Positions 1-7,513 are shown, counted from the stretch's first letter. The stretch is 7,879 bases of DNA from Acidobacteriota bacterium (GCA_021823305.1 JAKAOE010000072.1:1-7879), one strand, 5' to 3'. Made by a program: numbers and translations. Notes: generated from the letters alone by a model not told the origin.

Positions 1-2809
1 CCAGCGCGGGCGTACGGCGGGCGGCGGCGGCGGTGCGGTCAATCGCGGCGTCCACGGCGCGCGCCAGGCGGAACTGCTCCTCGAGTTGCACCGCCGTCAT
101 GCGCGAGCGCGGGTCCATCCTGACCGTCAGGGGTTGGGAGAAGGTCTGGCCATCCACGGTGAGCTTGACGGTGTAGCTGCCCGGCGGCACGATCGCGCCG
201 CGCGGGTAGAGCGGGGTGTCGTGCGCGATGGCGGAGATGGGATAGGAGCGGCGCAGCGCGTCGGGCGGCGGGTAGTGCAGGTCCCAGACGAAGCGATGCA
301 TGCCGGCCGCGGCCGAGAGCGGCTGGAAGGGCTTGACCCAGTAGAACGGCACGGTGAGGGTTTGCTCGAGCTGGGCGCGCGTGGCGGGCGGGCGGTCCTG
401 GCTGGAGTAGCGACGCACGAGGTTGCCGACCGAGTCGTAAATGGCCAGCGTCACCGGACCGGTGGGAGCCCGATGCAGGACGTAGTCAAGGATGGCGCCG
501 TCGGGCGGGTTCTTGCCCTGCGGGGTCTCGGGGATGAGCGGCGTGTCGGTGTTGACGTTGCGGCGGATGCGGTAGGCGGCCTCGGGCTTGAAGAGATAGG
601 CCGGCGCGGCGGCGACCTGCGGCGTGAGCTGGCGCAGCGGGGTGAGGTCGTCGAGTATCCAGAAGGCGCGGCCGTGGGTGCCGACCACCAGGTCGTTCCG
701 GTGGATGGTGAGGTCGCGCATCGAGGTGTGCGGCAGGTTGAGCTGCAGCGACTGCCAGTGGCCGCCGTCGTCGAAGGAGACGTAGACGGAGGTCTCGGTG
801 CCGGCGTAGAGCAGGCCGGCGCGCTTGGGGTCCTCGCGCACCACGTCGGTGGCGGCGGTGAGCGGCAGGCCGGTGTCGATCTCGGTCCAGTGGCGGCCGT
901 AGTCGTGGGTGCGGAACAGGTGGGGCACCATCTCGTCCAGGCGCATGGTGTTGATCGCGGCGTAGCAGGCGCCGGGGCTGAAATGGCCGGCGTCGAGGGT
1001 GGAGACCTTCCACCAGGGCTTGAGCTGCGGCGGGGTGACGTTGGTCCAGTGCGCGCCGCCGTCGCGCGTCACCCAGATCAGGCCGTCGTCGGTGCCGGCC
1101 CAGATCACGTTGGCGCGGATGGGCGAGGGGCCGATGGCGTAGACGACGCCGGGCGCAGGCTTGGCGTCATTCTCAGGCCCGAAGCGGCCGAGCGTGGGCA
1201 CGCTGACCGGATGCGGGCGCGAGAGGTCGGGGCTGACAGCCTGCCAGTGGCGGCCGCCGTCCACGGTCTTGAGCACCATCTGCGCGCCCAGGTAGAGCGC
1301 GTGCGGATCGGCCATCGAGAAGACGATGGGCGAGGTGCGGCGGTAGCGATACGGGGGCGCACCGGGCGGCGGCACCGGGCTGATGGCCTGCGTCTGGCGG
1401 GTGCGCCAACTGAAGCGGGTGACCCCGCCCGCGCCGGCGCCGAAGACCAGGTTCGAATCGATCGGATCGGGGGCGACGTCGGCATACTCCATCGCGCCCA
1501 CCGGCGCCCAGTCGCTGTGCAGGATGGCGCCGTAGTCGCCGCGACTGGAGATGCCGACCGAACCGCTGTCCTGCTGGCCGCTGTAGACACGATAGGGGAA
1601 GGCGTTGTCGGTGGCGACCTTGTACATCTGGCCGGTAGGCTGGTTGTACCAGGAACTCCAGGTGGCGCCGCGATTGACGGTGATGGTCGTGCCCTGGTCC
1701 ACACCGAAGATCATGACGTTGCGATTGGCGGGGTCAATCCAGATGGTGTGGTAGTCGTCACCGCCGGGCGCGCCCTTGAAGGGCACGAAGTGGCGGCCGG
1801 CGTCGGTGGAGACGTAGCTCGAGGTGTTGGCGACGTAGATGCGGTTCTCGTTTTTCGGGTCCACGGTGACGTCGGCGAAGTCGAAGGCGCGGCCGATGAT
1901 GCGGCGCTCGTCGTTCACCATGCGCCAGCTCGCGCCGGCGTCGTTGGAGATGTAGATGCCGCCGCCCTTGCGCGCCTCGACCCAGGCGTAGATGCGGTTG
2001 GGGTTGCTGGGCGCGATGCCGATACCGATGCGGCCCAAGCGGCCGCTGGACCAACTCGGCAGGCCGGCGGTGAGGCGATGCCAGGTGGCGCCGCCATCGG
2101 TGCTTTTGTAGAGGCCGTCGCCCGAGCCTTCATACAGCGCCCAGGGCACGTAGCGGGAGGCCCAGAGGTCGGCGTAGACGATTTGCGGGTTGGCGGGATC
2201 GAGCACGACCTGGGGCGAGCCGGCGCCGGCGTTTTTGTAGAGCACGCGCTGGAAGGTCTGGCCGCCATCGGTGGAGCGGTAGACGCCGCGCTCGGGGTTG
2301 GGACCGTAGGGATGGCCAAGCACAGCGACGAAGAGGCGATTGGGGTTGGTGGGATCCACGGCGATGGCGCCGATCTGCTGGCCGTGGCGCAGGCCGAGGT
2401 GAACCCAAGTGCGGCCGGCGTCGCTGGAGCGGTAGATGCCGTCGCCGACGGACAAGTCGGGGCGGCGCAGGCCTTCCCCGCTACCGACGTAGATGATGTT
2501 GGGGTTGGAGGGCGCCACCGCGAGCGCGCCGATCGAGCCGGTGGGCTCATGGTCGAAGATGGGATGCCAGGTGTTGCCGTAGTCGGTGCTCTTCCAGACG
2601 CCGCTATCCACGCCGCCAAAGTAGAACACGCCGGGCTGACTGGGCACGCCGCTGACCGCGACCACGCGTCCGCCGCGGAAGGGGCCGATCAAACGCCAGC
2701 GCATGCCCTGGAACAGCGCCGGGCTGAAGCCGCCCGCGGTTTGCGCAAACAACCAGCCCGCGCCCAAACACAGCACGGCCACCCATATGCGAATCGCCTT
2801 GCGCGACAT
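1..2809 (-). CDS. Secreted Asp-box (BNR/sortilin-VPS10-like) beta-propeller protein, 3' end outside window
   Basis: I read an uninterrupted minus-strand frame of 936 codons from ATG at 2809 to the window edge. It has a signal peptide (MSRKAIRIWV, then a hydrophobic core to residue about 20) with likely cleavage after residue 22 (LFA-QT). About eleven Asp-box repeats (S/T-x-D-x-G-x-T/H-W/F) follow, for example STDYGNTW near 74, SSDAGRTW near 128, STDGGQTF near 179, STDGGATW near 236, SNDAGASW near 288, TVDGGRHW near 515, TRDGGAHW near 581 and THDYGRHW near 634. The IGPFRGGRVVAVSGVP segment (residues 41-56) and the THGRAFWILDDL segment (711-722) are typical of the large 'glycosyl hydrolase/WD40-YVTN-BNR' exoproteins. 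That annotation is historical: I see no proven catalytic site. A beta-rich C-terminal region follows from about 730, where PPGSYTVKLTVDGQ (875-888) suggests an Ig/FlgD-like fold. Members commonly exceed 1,000 residues, so perhaps 100 or more are missing. The start is supported by a strong ribosome binding site. Substrate is unknown; the protein should be periplasmic or extracellular. Confidence 0.9.
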   Translation of the reverse strand, partial: MSRKAIRIWVAVLCLGAGWLFAQTAGGFSPALFQGMRWRLIGPFRGGRVVAVSGVPSQPGVFYFGGVDSGVWKSTDYGNTWHPIFDHEPTGSIGALAVAPSNPNIIYVGSGEGLRRPDLSVGDGIYRSSDAGRTWVHLGLRHGQQIGAIAVDPTNPNRLFVAVLGHPYGPNPERGVYRSTDGGQTFQRVLYKNAGAGSPQVVLDPANPQIVYADLWASRYVPWALYEGSGDGLYKSTDGGATWHRLTAGLPSWSSGRLGRIGIGIAPSNPNRIYAWVEARKGGGIYISNDAGASWRMVNDERRIIGRAFDFADVTVDPKNENRIYVANTSSYVSTDAGRHFVPFKGAPGGDDYHTIWIDPANRNVMIFGVDQGTTITVNRGATWSSWYNQPTGQMYKVATDNAFPYRVYSGQQDSGSVGISSRGDYGAILHSDWAPVGAMEYADVAPDPIDSNLVFGAGAGGVTRFSWRTRQTQAISPVPPPGAPPYRYRRTSPIVFSMADPHALYLGAQMVLKTVDGGRHWQAVSPDLSRPHPVSVPTLGRFGPENDAKPAPGVVYAIGPSPIRANVIWAGTDDGLIWVTRDGGAHWTNVTPPQLKPWWKVSTLDAGHFSPGACYAAINTMRLDEMVPHLFRTHDYGRHWTEIDTGLPLTAATDVVREDPKRAGLLYAGTETSVYVSFDDGGHWQSLQLNLPHTSMRDLTIHRNDLVVGTHGRAFWILDDLTPLRQLTPQVAAAPAYLFKPEAAYRIRRNVNTDTPLIPETPQGKNPPDGAILDYVLHRAPTGPVTLAIYDSVGNLVRRYSSQDRPPATRAQLEQTLTVPFYWVKPFQPLSAAAGMHRFVWDLHYPPPDALRRSYPISAIAHDTPLYPRGAIVPPGSYTVKLTVDGQTFSQPLTVRMDPRSRMTAVQLEEQFRLARAVDAAIDRTAAAARRTPAL

Positions 2810-2814
2810 CCCCA

Positions 2815-2819
2815 CCTCC
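2815..2819 (-). promoter_or_regulatory. Shine-Dalgarno site of the propeller gene
   Basis: On the minus strand GGAGG lies 5 bases upstream of the ATG at 2809 (GGAGGTGGGGATG). This fixes the start codon, which is also followed directly by a good signal peptide. Confidence 0.85.
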
Positions 2820-2834
2820 GATTGCGGCAGCGTT

Positions 2835-2853
2835 TATTGAGTCTTGCGTAATA
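2835..2853 (-). promoter_or_regulatory. Putative operator/promoter motif, copy 1 (propeller side)
   Basis: Read on the minus strand the site is TATTACGCAAGACTCAATA, 25 bases upstream of the propeller start codon. Its 11-bp core ACGCAAGACTC is identical to that of the copy at 2932-2950 on the other strand. The four bases on each side are mutually complementary (TATT/AATA). Repetition in the same orientation relative to two divergent genes suggests a regulator binding site or a shared promoter element. PadR-family regulators often accompany ADOP permeases in Acidobacteria, so one is a candidate, but no regulator gene lies in the window. Confidence 0.55.
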
Positions 2854-2876
2854 TAGCGTCGGCTGCCGAAGCAAGT

Positions 2877-2909
2877 GAGTCGGGCCCGGCTTGATGCCGG
2901 GCCCGATTC
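2877..2909. repeat. Perfect GC-rich hairpin in the divergent intergenic region
   Basis: The arms TCGGGCCCGGC (2880-2890) and GCCGGGCCCGA (2896-2906) pair perfectly over 11 bp around a TTGAT loop. One G-T wobble and two further pairs extend the stem to 14 bp. No T-run follows on either strand, and the site lies between two gene starts, so a classical terminator is unlikely. It may block read-through between the divergent promoters, bind a protein, or be a small dispersed palindromic element. Confidence 0.6.
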
Positions 2910-2922
2910 CAGCCCGTGGCGA

Positions 2923-2951
2923 TTGACACCGTAATACGCAAGACTCATTAG
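2923..2951 (+). promoter_or_regulatory. Possible sigma70-like promoter of the ADOP permease
   Basis: A consensus -35 hexamer TTGACA (2923-2928) is followed after 17 bases by a weak -10, CATTAG (2946-2951). The second copy of the 19-bp motif lies almost entirely within this promoter, so a protein bound there would block polymerase. Aligning the propeller-side copy in the same way puts a poor -35 (CCGACG) and CAATAA at matching positions. The -10 match is only moderate. Confidence 0.4.
2932..2950 (+). promoter_or_regulatory. Putative operator/promoter motif, copy 2 (permease side)
   Basis: TAATACGCAAGACTCATTA has the same ACGCAAGACTC core as copy 1, with outer arms TAAT/ATTA that are again self-complementary though different from TATT/AATA in copy 1. 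The two copies form an inverted pair with facing ends 78 bp apart, each oriented towards its own gene. It ends 68 bases before the preferred ATG of the permease. Confidence 0.55.
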
Positions 2952-3018
2952 GCTAGCCCAAGTCGGCCGCCGCGCCAAAAATTTGGAACTGCCCCCCGGC
3001 GGGCGCGTAATTACGGGC

Positions 3019-5484
3019 ATGGGCGAATTGTGGCGTGACTTCCGGCTGGCGGCGCGGCGGCTGGCGCACGAGCCGGGCTTTGCCGTGGTGGCGCTGCTGA
3101 CGCTGGCGCTGGGCATCGGCGCGAACACGGCGATCTTCTCGGTGATTGACGGCGCGCTGCTGAAGCCGCTGGCGTATCCGCAGCCGGACGAACTGGTGTC
3201 GCTGCACCTGTCGATTCCGCAGTTCGCCGCGCACTACCCGGTCATTCCGGTGGGGCCGTGGATCTTCAACAAGTGGACGGAACGCTCGCGCGACCTGAGC
3301 GCGCTGTCCATCATTAGTCCAACCACCTACGACCTGACCGGCATCGGCAAGCCGCAGCAGGTGCGGGCGGTAAGGGTGTCGGCGAGTCTGTTCCAGGTGA
3401 TGGGCGTGAGCCCGCGGCTGGGGCGGGCGTTTTTACCCTCCGAGGACCAACCCAACCGCAATCACGTGGCGATCCTCTCGGACGCGTTCTGGCACAGCCA
3501 CTTCCACGCCGACCCGAACATTCTCGGGCGCACGATCGACCTCGACGGGCAGGCGTGCCAGATCGTGGGGGTGATGGGGCCGCGGTTCCGCTTTCCGCAA
3601 GGGCCGGAGTTGGGGCCGCTGATCGCCGCCGGCATGCCGGGCGCGATCCAGGTGTTCAAGCCGGCGGGCGTGGACTTCGCCAAGGCGCCCCCGATCGGCA
3701 ACTTCAACGAAGGCGTGTTCGCGCGCATGCGGCCGGGGGTGACGGTGGCGGGGCTGCAGGCGGAGTTGCAGGGCATCACCACCGCGGCGGAAACGGCGGC
3801 GCATACCACCGGACAGGTGACGATCAACGTGGTGGCGCAATCGCTGCGCAGCCAGATCGTCGGTGACCATACGCTGGGGCTGTGGCTGCTGCTGGCGGCG
3901 GTGGGGGCGATTTTGCTGATCGTCTGCCTCAACCTCGCCAACCTGCTGCTGGTGCGGGTACACGCCCGCGGGCACGAATCGGCGATCCGGATGGCGCTAG
4001 GGGCGAGCCGGGCGCGGCTGCTGCGGGAGACGGTGAGCGAGGGCGTGCTGCTGGGGCTGGCGGGCGGGGCGCTGGGGGTGGCGGCGGCGTACGCGGCGGT
4101 GCGGGCGCTGGTGGCGGCGGCGCCGGCGGGCATCCCGCGGCTGGACGAGATCGGGATCAACGGCGCGGTGCTGGCGTTCGCGCTGCTGCTGGCGCTGGCC
4201 AGCGGCATCTTCTTCAGCCTGTGGCCGGGGTTGCGCGCGGCGGGCTCGGATCCGCAGCGCGCGCTGCGCGCCGGCGGGCGCGGCGTCGGCGAAGGCCGCA
4301 GCCGGGGACGCGAGATCCTGGTGGGCGCGCAGAGCGCGCTGACCGCGGCGCTACTGATCGTCGCCGGCCTGCTGACCGCCAGCTATCTGCGGCTGATGAA
4401 CGTGAACAAGGGGTTCCAGACGCACCACGTGCTCACGGTGGGCGCCGAATGGCCGGCGGGCAACCGGCAGCAGCGCGCCGCCGTGTGGCACAACGCGCTG
4501 GCCAAGCTGCGGACGCTGCCGGGGGTGAGCACGGCGGGGCTGATCGACGTGCTGCCGACGCAAGGCACCAACGACGTGGACCTGATCTCGCGGCCCGGCG
4601 ACACGCGCCCGTTCGCCGACCGGCCGATCGCGCAGTATTCCGGCGTCAGCCCGGACTACTTTCAGGCGATGGGCATTCCGATCGAGCGCGGGCGCACGTT
4701 CACGGAGGCCGAGATCGCGGCGGCGCTGGGTCCGGGCGGGCAGCGCAGCAAGCGGACGATCCCGGCGGTGATTTCGGCCGACACGGCGGCGCTGCTCTAT
4801 GCCGACCGCGACCCGATCGGGCAGTCATTTACGCAAGCCGACCCGCAGCCCACGTTCCAGGTGATTGGGGTGGTGGGCAACGTGCGCTGGCGCGGCTTGG
4901 CGGTGCCGCCGGAGCCGACGGTCTACGTGCCCTACACTTATAGCGTGCCCCAGGGCGTGAGCTTCACGCTGCGCACGCCGGGCAGTCCGGCGGCGCTGGC
5001 CGGGGGCGTGCGCGCGGCGATCTGGAGCGTGCAGCCCGACACCGCGGTTCCGCACATCCGGACCATGGGCGCGGTGGTGGAGCAATCGGTGGCTTCGCGC
5101 CGTTTCCAGATGGACCTGGTGCTGGCGTTCGCGCTGACGGCGCTGTTGCTGGCCGCGCTGGGCATCTACGGCGTGGTGGCGTACGCGGTGGCGCGGCGGA
5201 CGAAGGAGATCAGCATCCGGATCACGATGGGCGCCGGGCGCGGGCATCTTTACCGGCTGGTGATGGGGCAGGGGCTGGCGCCAGTGGCGATCGGGCTGGC
5301 GCTGGGCGTGATCGGCGCGCTGGCCGGCGGCAAGCTGCTGGCCAGCCTGCTCTACGGCGTGCATGCCAGCGATCCGGCGGTGATCGCGCTGGTCAGCCTG
5401 ACGCTGCTGGCGACCGCGTTGCTCGCCTGCGTGCTGCCGGCGCGACGGGCGGCGAATACGGATCCGGTGCAGGCGCTGCGGTAG
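3019..5484 (+). CDS. ADOP-type MacB/FtsX-like ABC transporter permease
   Basis: This is an inner-membrane permease of the acidobacterial 'duplicated orphan permease' type, 821 residues from ATG 3019. Eight hydrophobic segments are visible at about 21-43, 288-312, 342-364, 383-403, 433-453, 700-725, 750-775 and 785-805. Two large periplasmic MacB-PCD-like domains lie between (about 44-285 and 454-695). The hallmark N-terminus LTLALGIGANTAIFSVID (28-44) and the two FtsX cytoplasmic signatures (IRMALGAS at 323-330; RTKEISIRITMGAG at 727-740) are present, as is the usual ending PARRAANTDPVQALR. The length is normal and no key segment is missing. A TTG start at 2983 would add 12 residues, but ATG 3019 gives the standard family N-terminus; neither has a good ribosome binding site. 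No ATPase partner is adjacent, as usual for ADOPs, so the substrate and energy source are unknown. The 3' end overlaps the convergent helicase gene by 92 bp. Confidence 0.93.
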   Translation: MGELWRDFRLAARRLAHEPGFAVVALLTLALGIGANTAIFSVIDGALLKPLAYPQPDELVSLHLSIPQFAAHYPVIPVGPWIFNKWTERSRDLSALSIISPTTYDLTGIGKPQQVRAVRVSASLFQVMGVSPRLGRAFLPSEDQPNRNHVAILSDAFWHSHFHADPNILGRTIDLDGQACQIVGVMGPRFRFPQGPELGPLIAAGMPGAIQVFKPAGVDFAKAPPIGNFNEGVFARMRPGVTVAGLQAELQGITTAAETAAHTTGQVTINVVAQSLRSQIVGDHTLGLWLLLAAVGAILLIVCLNLANLLLVRVHARGHESAIRMALGASRARLLRETVSEGVLLGLAGGALGVAAAYAAVRALVAAAPAGIPRLDEIGINGAVLAFALLLALASGIFFSLWPGLRAAGSDPQRALRAGGRGVGEGRSRGREILVGAQSALTAALLIVAGLLTASYLRLMNVNKGFQTHHVLTVGAEWPAGNRQQRAAVWHNALAKLRTLPGVSTAGLIDVLPTQGTNDVDLISRPGDTRPFADRPIAQYSGVSPDYFQAMGIPIERGRTFTEAEIAAALGPGGQRSKRTIPAVISADTAALLYADRDPIGQSFTQADPQPTFQVIGVVGNVRWRGLAVPPEPTVYVPYTYSVPQGVSFTLRTPGSPAALAGGVRAAIWSVQPDTAVPHIRTMGAVVEQSVASRRFQMDLVLAFALTALLLAALGIYGVVAYAVARRTKEISIRITMGAGRGHLYRLVMGQGLAPVAIGLALGVIGALAGGKLLASLLYGVHASDPAVIALVSLTLLATALLACVLPARRAANTDPVQALR

Positions 5485-7513
5485 GCGGGACGGGGCTGGG
5501 CGCCGCCGCAGGCGGGGGGCCGAAGAAGGCCTGGACGTCGGCGATCTCGGCGGTGACGCGGAACTCGGGCAGGCTGCGCAGGAACTGCCGGCCGTAACCC
5601 TTGCTGCGGATGCGGGCGTCGAGCAGCGCGAGCACGCCGCGGTCGCGGGCGGAGCGGATCAGGCGGCCGAAGCCCTGCTTCAGCGCCAGCACCGCCTCCG
5701 GCACCTGGAACTCGGCAAACGGATTGGCCCCCTGCTCACGCAGCGCGTGGATACGCGCCGCCACCACCGGATCGCCGGGCGAGGCGAAGGGCAGGCGATC
5801 AATGATGACGCAGCTCAACTGCTCGCCCTGCACATCCACGCCCTGCCAAAAGCTGCTGGTGGCGAACAGCACCGCGCCCGGCGTGGCGCGGAAGCGCTCG
5901 AGCAGCACGTGGCGCGGCGCCTCGCCCTGCAGCAGCAGCGGAAACTCCAGCCGGCCGGCGAGGCGCTGGTGGAACCAGCGCATCTGCGCCAGCGAGGTGC
6001 AGAGCACGAAGGCGCGGCCGCGCGAGGCCGTCAGGATGGCGGCGATCTCCTCCGCCGCCGCGGTGGGATAACCGTCGGCCGTGGGCGGCGGCAGATGCGC
6101 GGGCAGATAAAGCAACGCCTGCTCGGCGTAGCGGAAGGGCGAAGCCACCACCTGCTCGCGCGCATGGCGGATGCCGAGCCGGCGGCGGATATACTCGAAC
6201 TGGTTTTCGACCGCCAGCGTGGCGGAGGTCAGGATGACGGTGTCGGTGGCGTCGAACAGCATCTCCTGCAGGCGCTCGGAGACGTCAATCGGCGAGGCCT
6301 GGAGAAACACGCCGCGGCCGCGGCGCTCGATCCAATAGACGACGCCTTCCTCCTCGCTTTCGAGCACATAGGCGAGCTTGGCGCGCGCATCGGCCAGGCG
6401 GCGCAGCAGGTTGTGGATCTCCTCGGGCTTGTCGTCGAGCGCCGTGAGGCCGGCCTCGAGATGCGCGGCGGCCTGCATGAAGCCGTCATAGACGTCCGCG
6501 CGCTGGTCAAGGAACTCCTGCTTGTTGCCGAGCGGCGCGCGGCCTTCGCGCGCACCGAGGGCGAGAAACAGCTGCTGCGCCGCCAGGCGCAGGCGCTCGC
6601 ACCGATCGATTGGCGCGGGCCTCAGCGCGGCTTCGCCGCGCGTCCCGCTTATGCTTGCGCCGGCCCGGGGCCCCGAAAGCCCCGGGCCGGCACTGCGCTC
6701 GAGGCCCAACTGACGCAGCGTGGCCGCGGCGTCGCGCGCCAGATCCTCGATCTGATGGCTGCTGACGCCAACGCCGAAGTACTGCCCGGCGGTGGACTCG
6801 AGCTCGTGAGCCTCATCGAAGACGACGGCGTCGTAAGGCGGCAGCACGCCGGGCAGCTCCTGGCGCTTGAGCATGAGATCGGCGAAGAAGAGATGATGGT
6901 TGACCACCACCAGGTCGGCCTCGGCCGCACGCTGATGCAGCAGCGTCAGGAAGCACTGGTCGAAGCGCGGGCACTTGCCGCCGGTGCAGGTCTCGCGGCG
7001 GGCGTTGAGCCGCTGCCAGAGCGGATGATTGTCGGGCAGAAAGTCCAGCTCCGACTGGTCGCCGGCCTCGCTCGCCGCCGCCCAGGCGCGGATGCGGCGG
7101 TAGTGGTCGAGTTCTTCCAGATCGAGCAGCGCCGGCTGCACCTCCATCTGCTCGATCTTGTGCTTGCAGGCGTAGTTGCCACGGCCCTTCATGCTGACCA
7201 CGCGCAGCTCGCGGCCGAGCGCGCGCGCCAGCAGCGGCACGTCCTTGGCCACGAGCTGTTCCTGCAGGTTGCGGGTGCCGGTGGAAAGCAGCACGCGGCG
7301 GTGGCTGAGGAGCACCGGAAGCAGGTAGGCCAGCGTCTTGCCGGTGCCGGTGCCGGCCTCGATCAACAGGTGGCGGCGCTCGTCCAGCGCCTGGGCCACG
7401 GCCTCGGCCATCTCCACCTGTCCGGGGCGGAACTCATACTCGGGATGGGCCTGCTGCAACTGCCCGCCGCGGCCAAAAAAGCGGTGAAAACTGGGCGCGG
7501 CGGCGGCGGGCAT
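5393..7513 (-). CDS. DinG/YoaA-type Fe-S XPD-family ATP-dependent DNA helicase
   Basis: This is a superfamily 2 helicase of 706 residues, expected to unwind DNA 5'-to-3' in repair or removal of replication blocks, based on DinG and YoaA. The Q-like region YEFRPGQVEMAEAV (26-39) precedes Walker A AGTGTGKT (53-60). Four cysteines, C116, C176, C181 and C187, sit where the [4Fe-4S] cluster binds, and the Walker B/DEAH box is at 233-236. Motifs SATL (430-433), FWQGVDVQG (555-563) and QGFGRLIRSARDRG (613-626) follow. All catalytic elements look intact. There is no exonuclease domain like that fused to some Firmicute DinG proteins. Two oddities stand out. Residues about 269-299 are low in complexity and encoded by a palindrome-rich DNA element. 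The last 45 or so residues (from FFGPPPAAAP) form a Pro/Ala-rich tail, part of which overlaps the permease gene antisense. The start is ATG 7513, where family homology begins almost at once; a GGGGGG run 13 bases upstream is a poor ribosome site. No SOS box is evident. Confidence 0.93.
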   Translation of the reverse strand: MPAAAAPSFHRFFGRGGQLQQAHPEYEFRPGQVEMAEAVAQALDERRHLLIEAGTGTGKTLAYLLPVLLSHRRVLLSTGTRNLQEQLVAKDVPLLARALGRELRVVSMKGRGNYACKHKIEQMEVQPALLDLEELDHYRRIRAWAAASEAGDQSELDFLPDNHPLWQRLNARRETCTGGKCPRFDQCFLTLLHQRAAEADLVVVNHHLFFADLMLKRQELPGVLPPYDAVVFDEAHELESTAGQYFGVGVSSHQIEDLARDAAATLRQLGLERSAGPGLSGPRAGASISGTRGEAALRPAPIDRCERLRLAAQQLFLALGAREGRAPLGNKQEFLDQRADVYDGFMQAAAHLEAGLTALDDKPEEIHNLLRRLADARAKLAYVLESEEEGVVYWIERRGRGVFLQASPIDVSERLQEMLFDATDTVILTSATLAVENQFEYIRRRLGIRHAREQVVASPFRYAEQALLYLPAHLPPPTADGYPTAAAEEIAAILTASRGRAFVLCTSLAQMRWFHQRLAGRLEFPLLLQGEAPRHVLLERFRATPGAVLFATSSFWQGVDVQGEQLSCVIIDRLPFASPGDPVVAARIHALREQGANPFAEFQVPEAVLALKQGFGRLIRSARDRGVLALLDARIRSKGYGRQFLRSLPEFRVTAEIADVQAFFGPPPAAAPSPVPPTAAPAPDPYSPPVAPAARRRATRSPAASG
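6617..6707. repeat. Palindrome-rich element inside the helicase coding sequence
   Basis: Outer inverted arms GGGCCTCAGCGC (6617-6628) and GCGCTCGAGGCCC (6695-6707) match apart from one extra base. They enclose two hairpins. One has 7-bp arms (GCGCGGC 6625-6631, GCCGCGC 6635-6641) around TTC. The other has perfect 12-bp arms (GCCGGCCCGGGG 6659-6670, CCCCGGGCCGGC 6680-6691) around 9 bases. The segment encodes helicase residues about 269-299, a Gly/Ala/Ser/Pro/Arg-rich stretch containing no conserved motif. It lies between the DEAH box and the PIDRCERLRL helix. This looks like a REP-like or Rickettsia-style palindromic element inserted in frame. The exact ends, and whether it recurs in the genome, cannot be seen here. 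Confidence 0.5.

Noticed and set aside
74..2700. CRISPR-like or tandem DNA repeat reading of the recurring segments in the propeller gene
   Set aside because: The recurrences (such as the GTCGGTGGAG and CGCTGGAG types) encode degenerate Asp-box motifs at irregular spacing; they reflect protein repeats, not DNA arrays.
86..2851. A 921-codon open frame on the plus strand opposite the propeller gene
   Set aside because: It is in codon register with the real minus-strand gene and free of stops because of high GC and the gene's codon use. Its product is a Gly/Val/Asp/Arg/Ala-rich string with no recognisable domain, it starts at TTG, and the minus frame has a signal peptide, a ribosome site and many Asp boxes.
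2877..2909. Intrinsic terminator reading of the intergenic hairpin
   Set aside because: There is no T-run on either strand, and both flanking genes start, not end, on either side of it.
3006..3015. Perfect 10-bp palindrome CGTAATTACG just before the permease ATG
   Set aside because: A 10-bp palindrome is expected several times by chance in a window this size, and no second copy supports it as a site.
3433..4208. Minus-strand open frames antisense to the permease
   Set aside because: Their compositions are biased (Arg/His/Gln or Ser/Ala/Pro rich), as expected of GC-rich antisense frames, with no start signals or family motifs.
3555..4943. Plus-strand open frames at 3555-3866 and 3882-4943 inside the permease
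   Set aside because: These are out-of-frame shadows of the permease gene; their Gly/Arg/Ala-rich products have no domain, and the permease frame is intact throughout.
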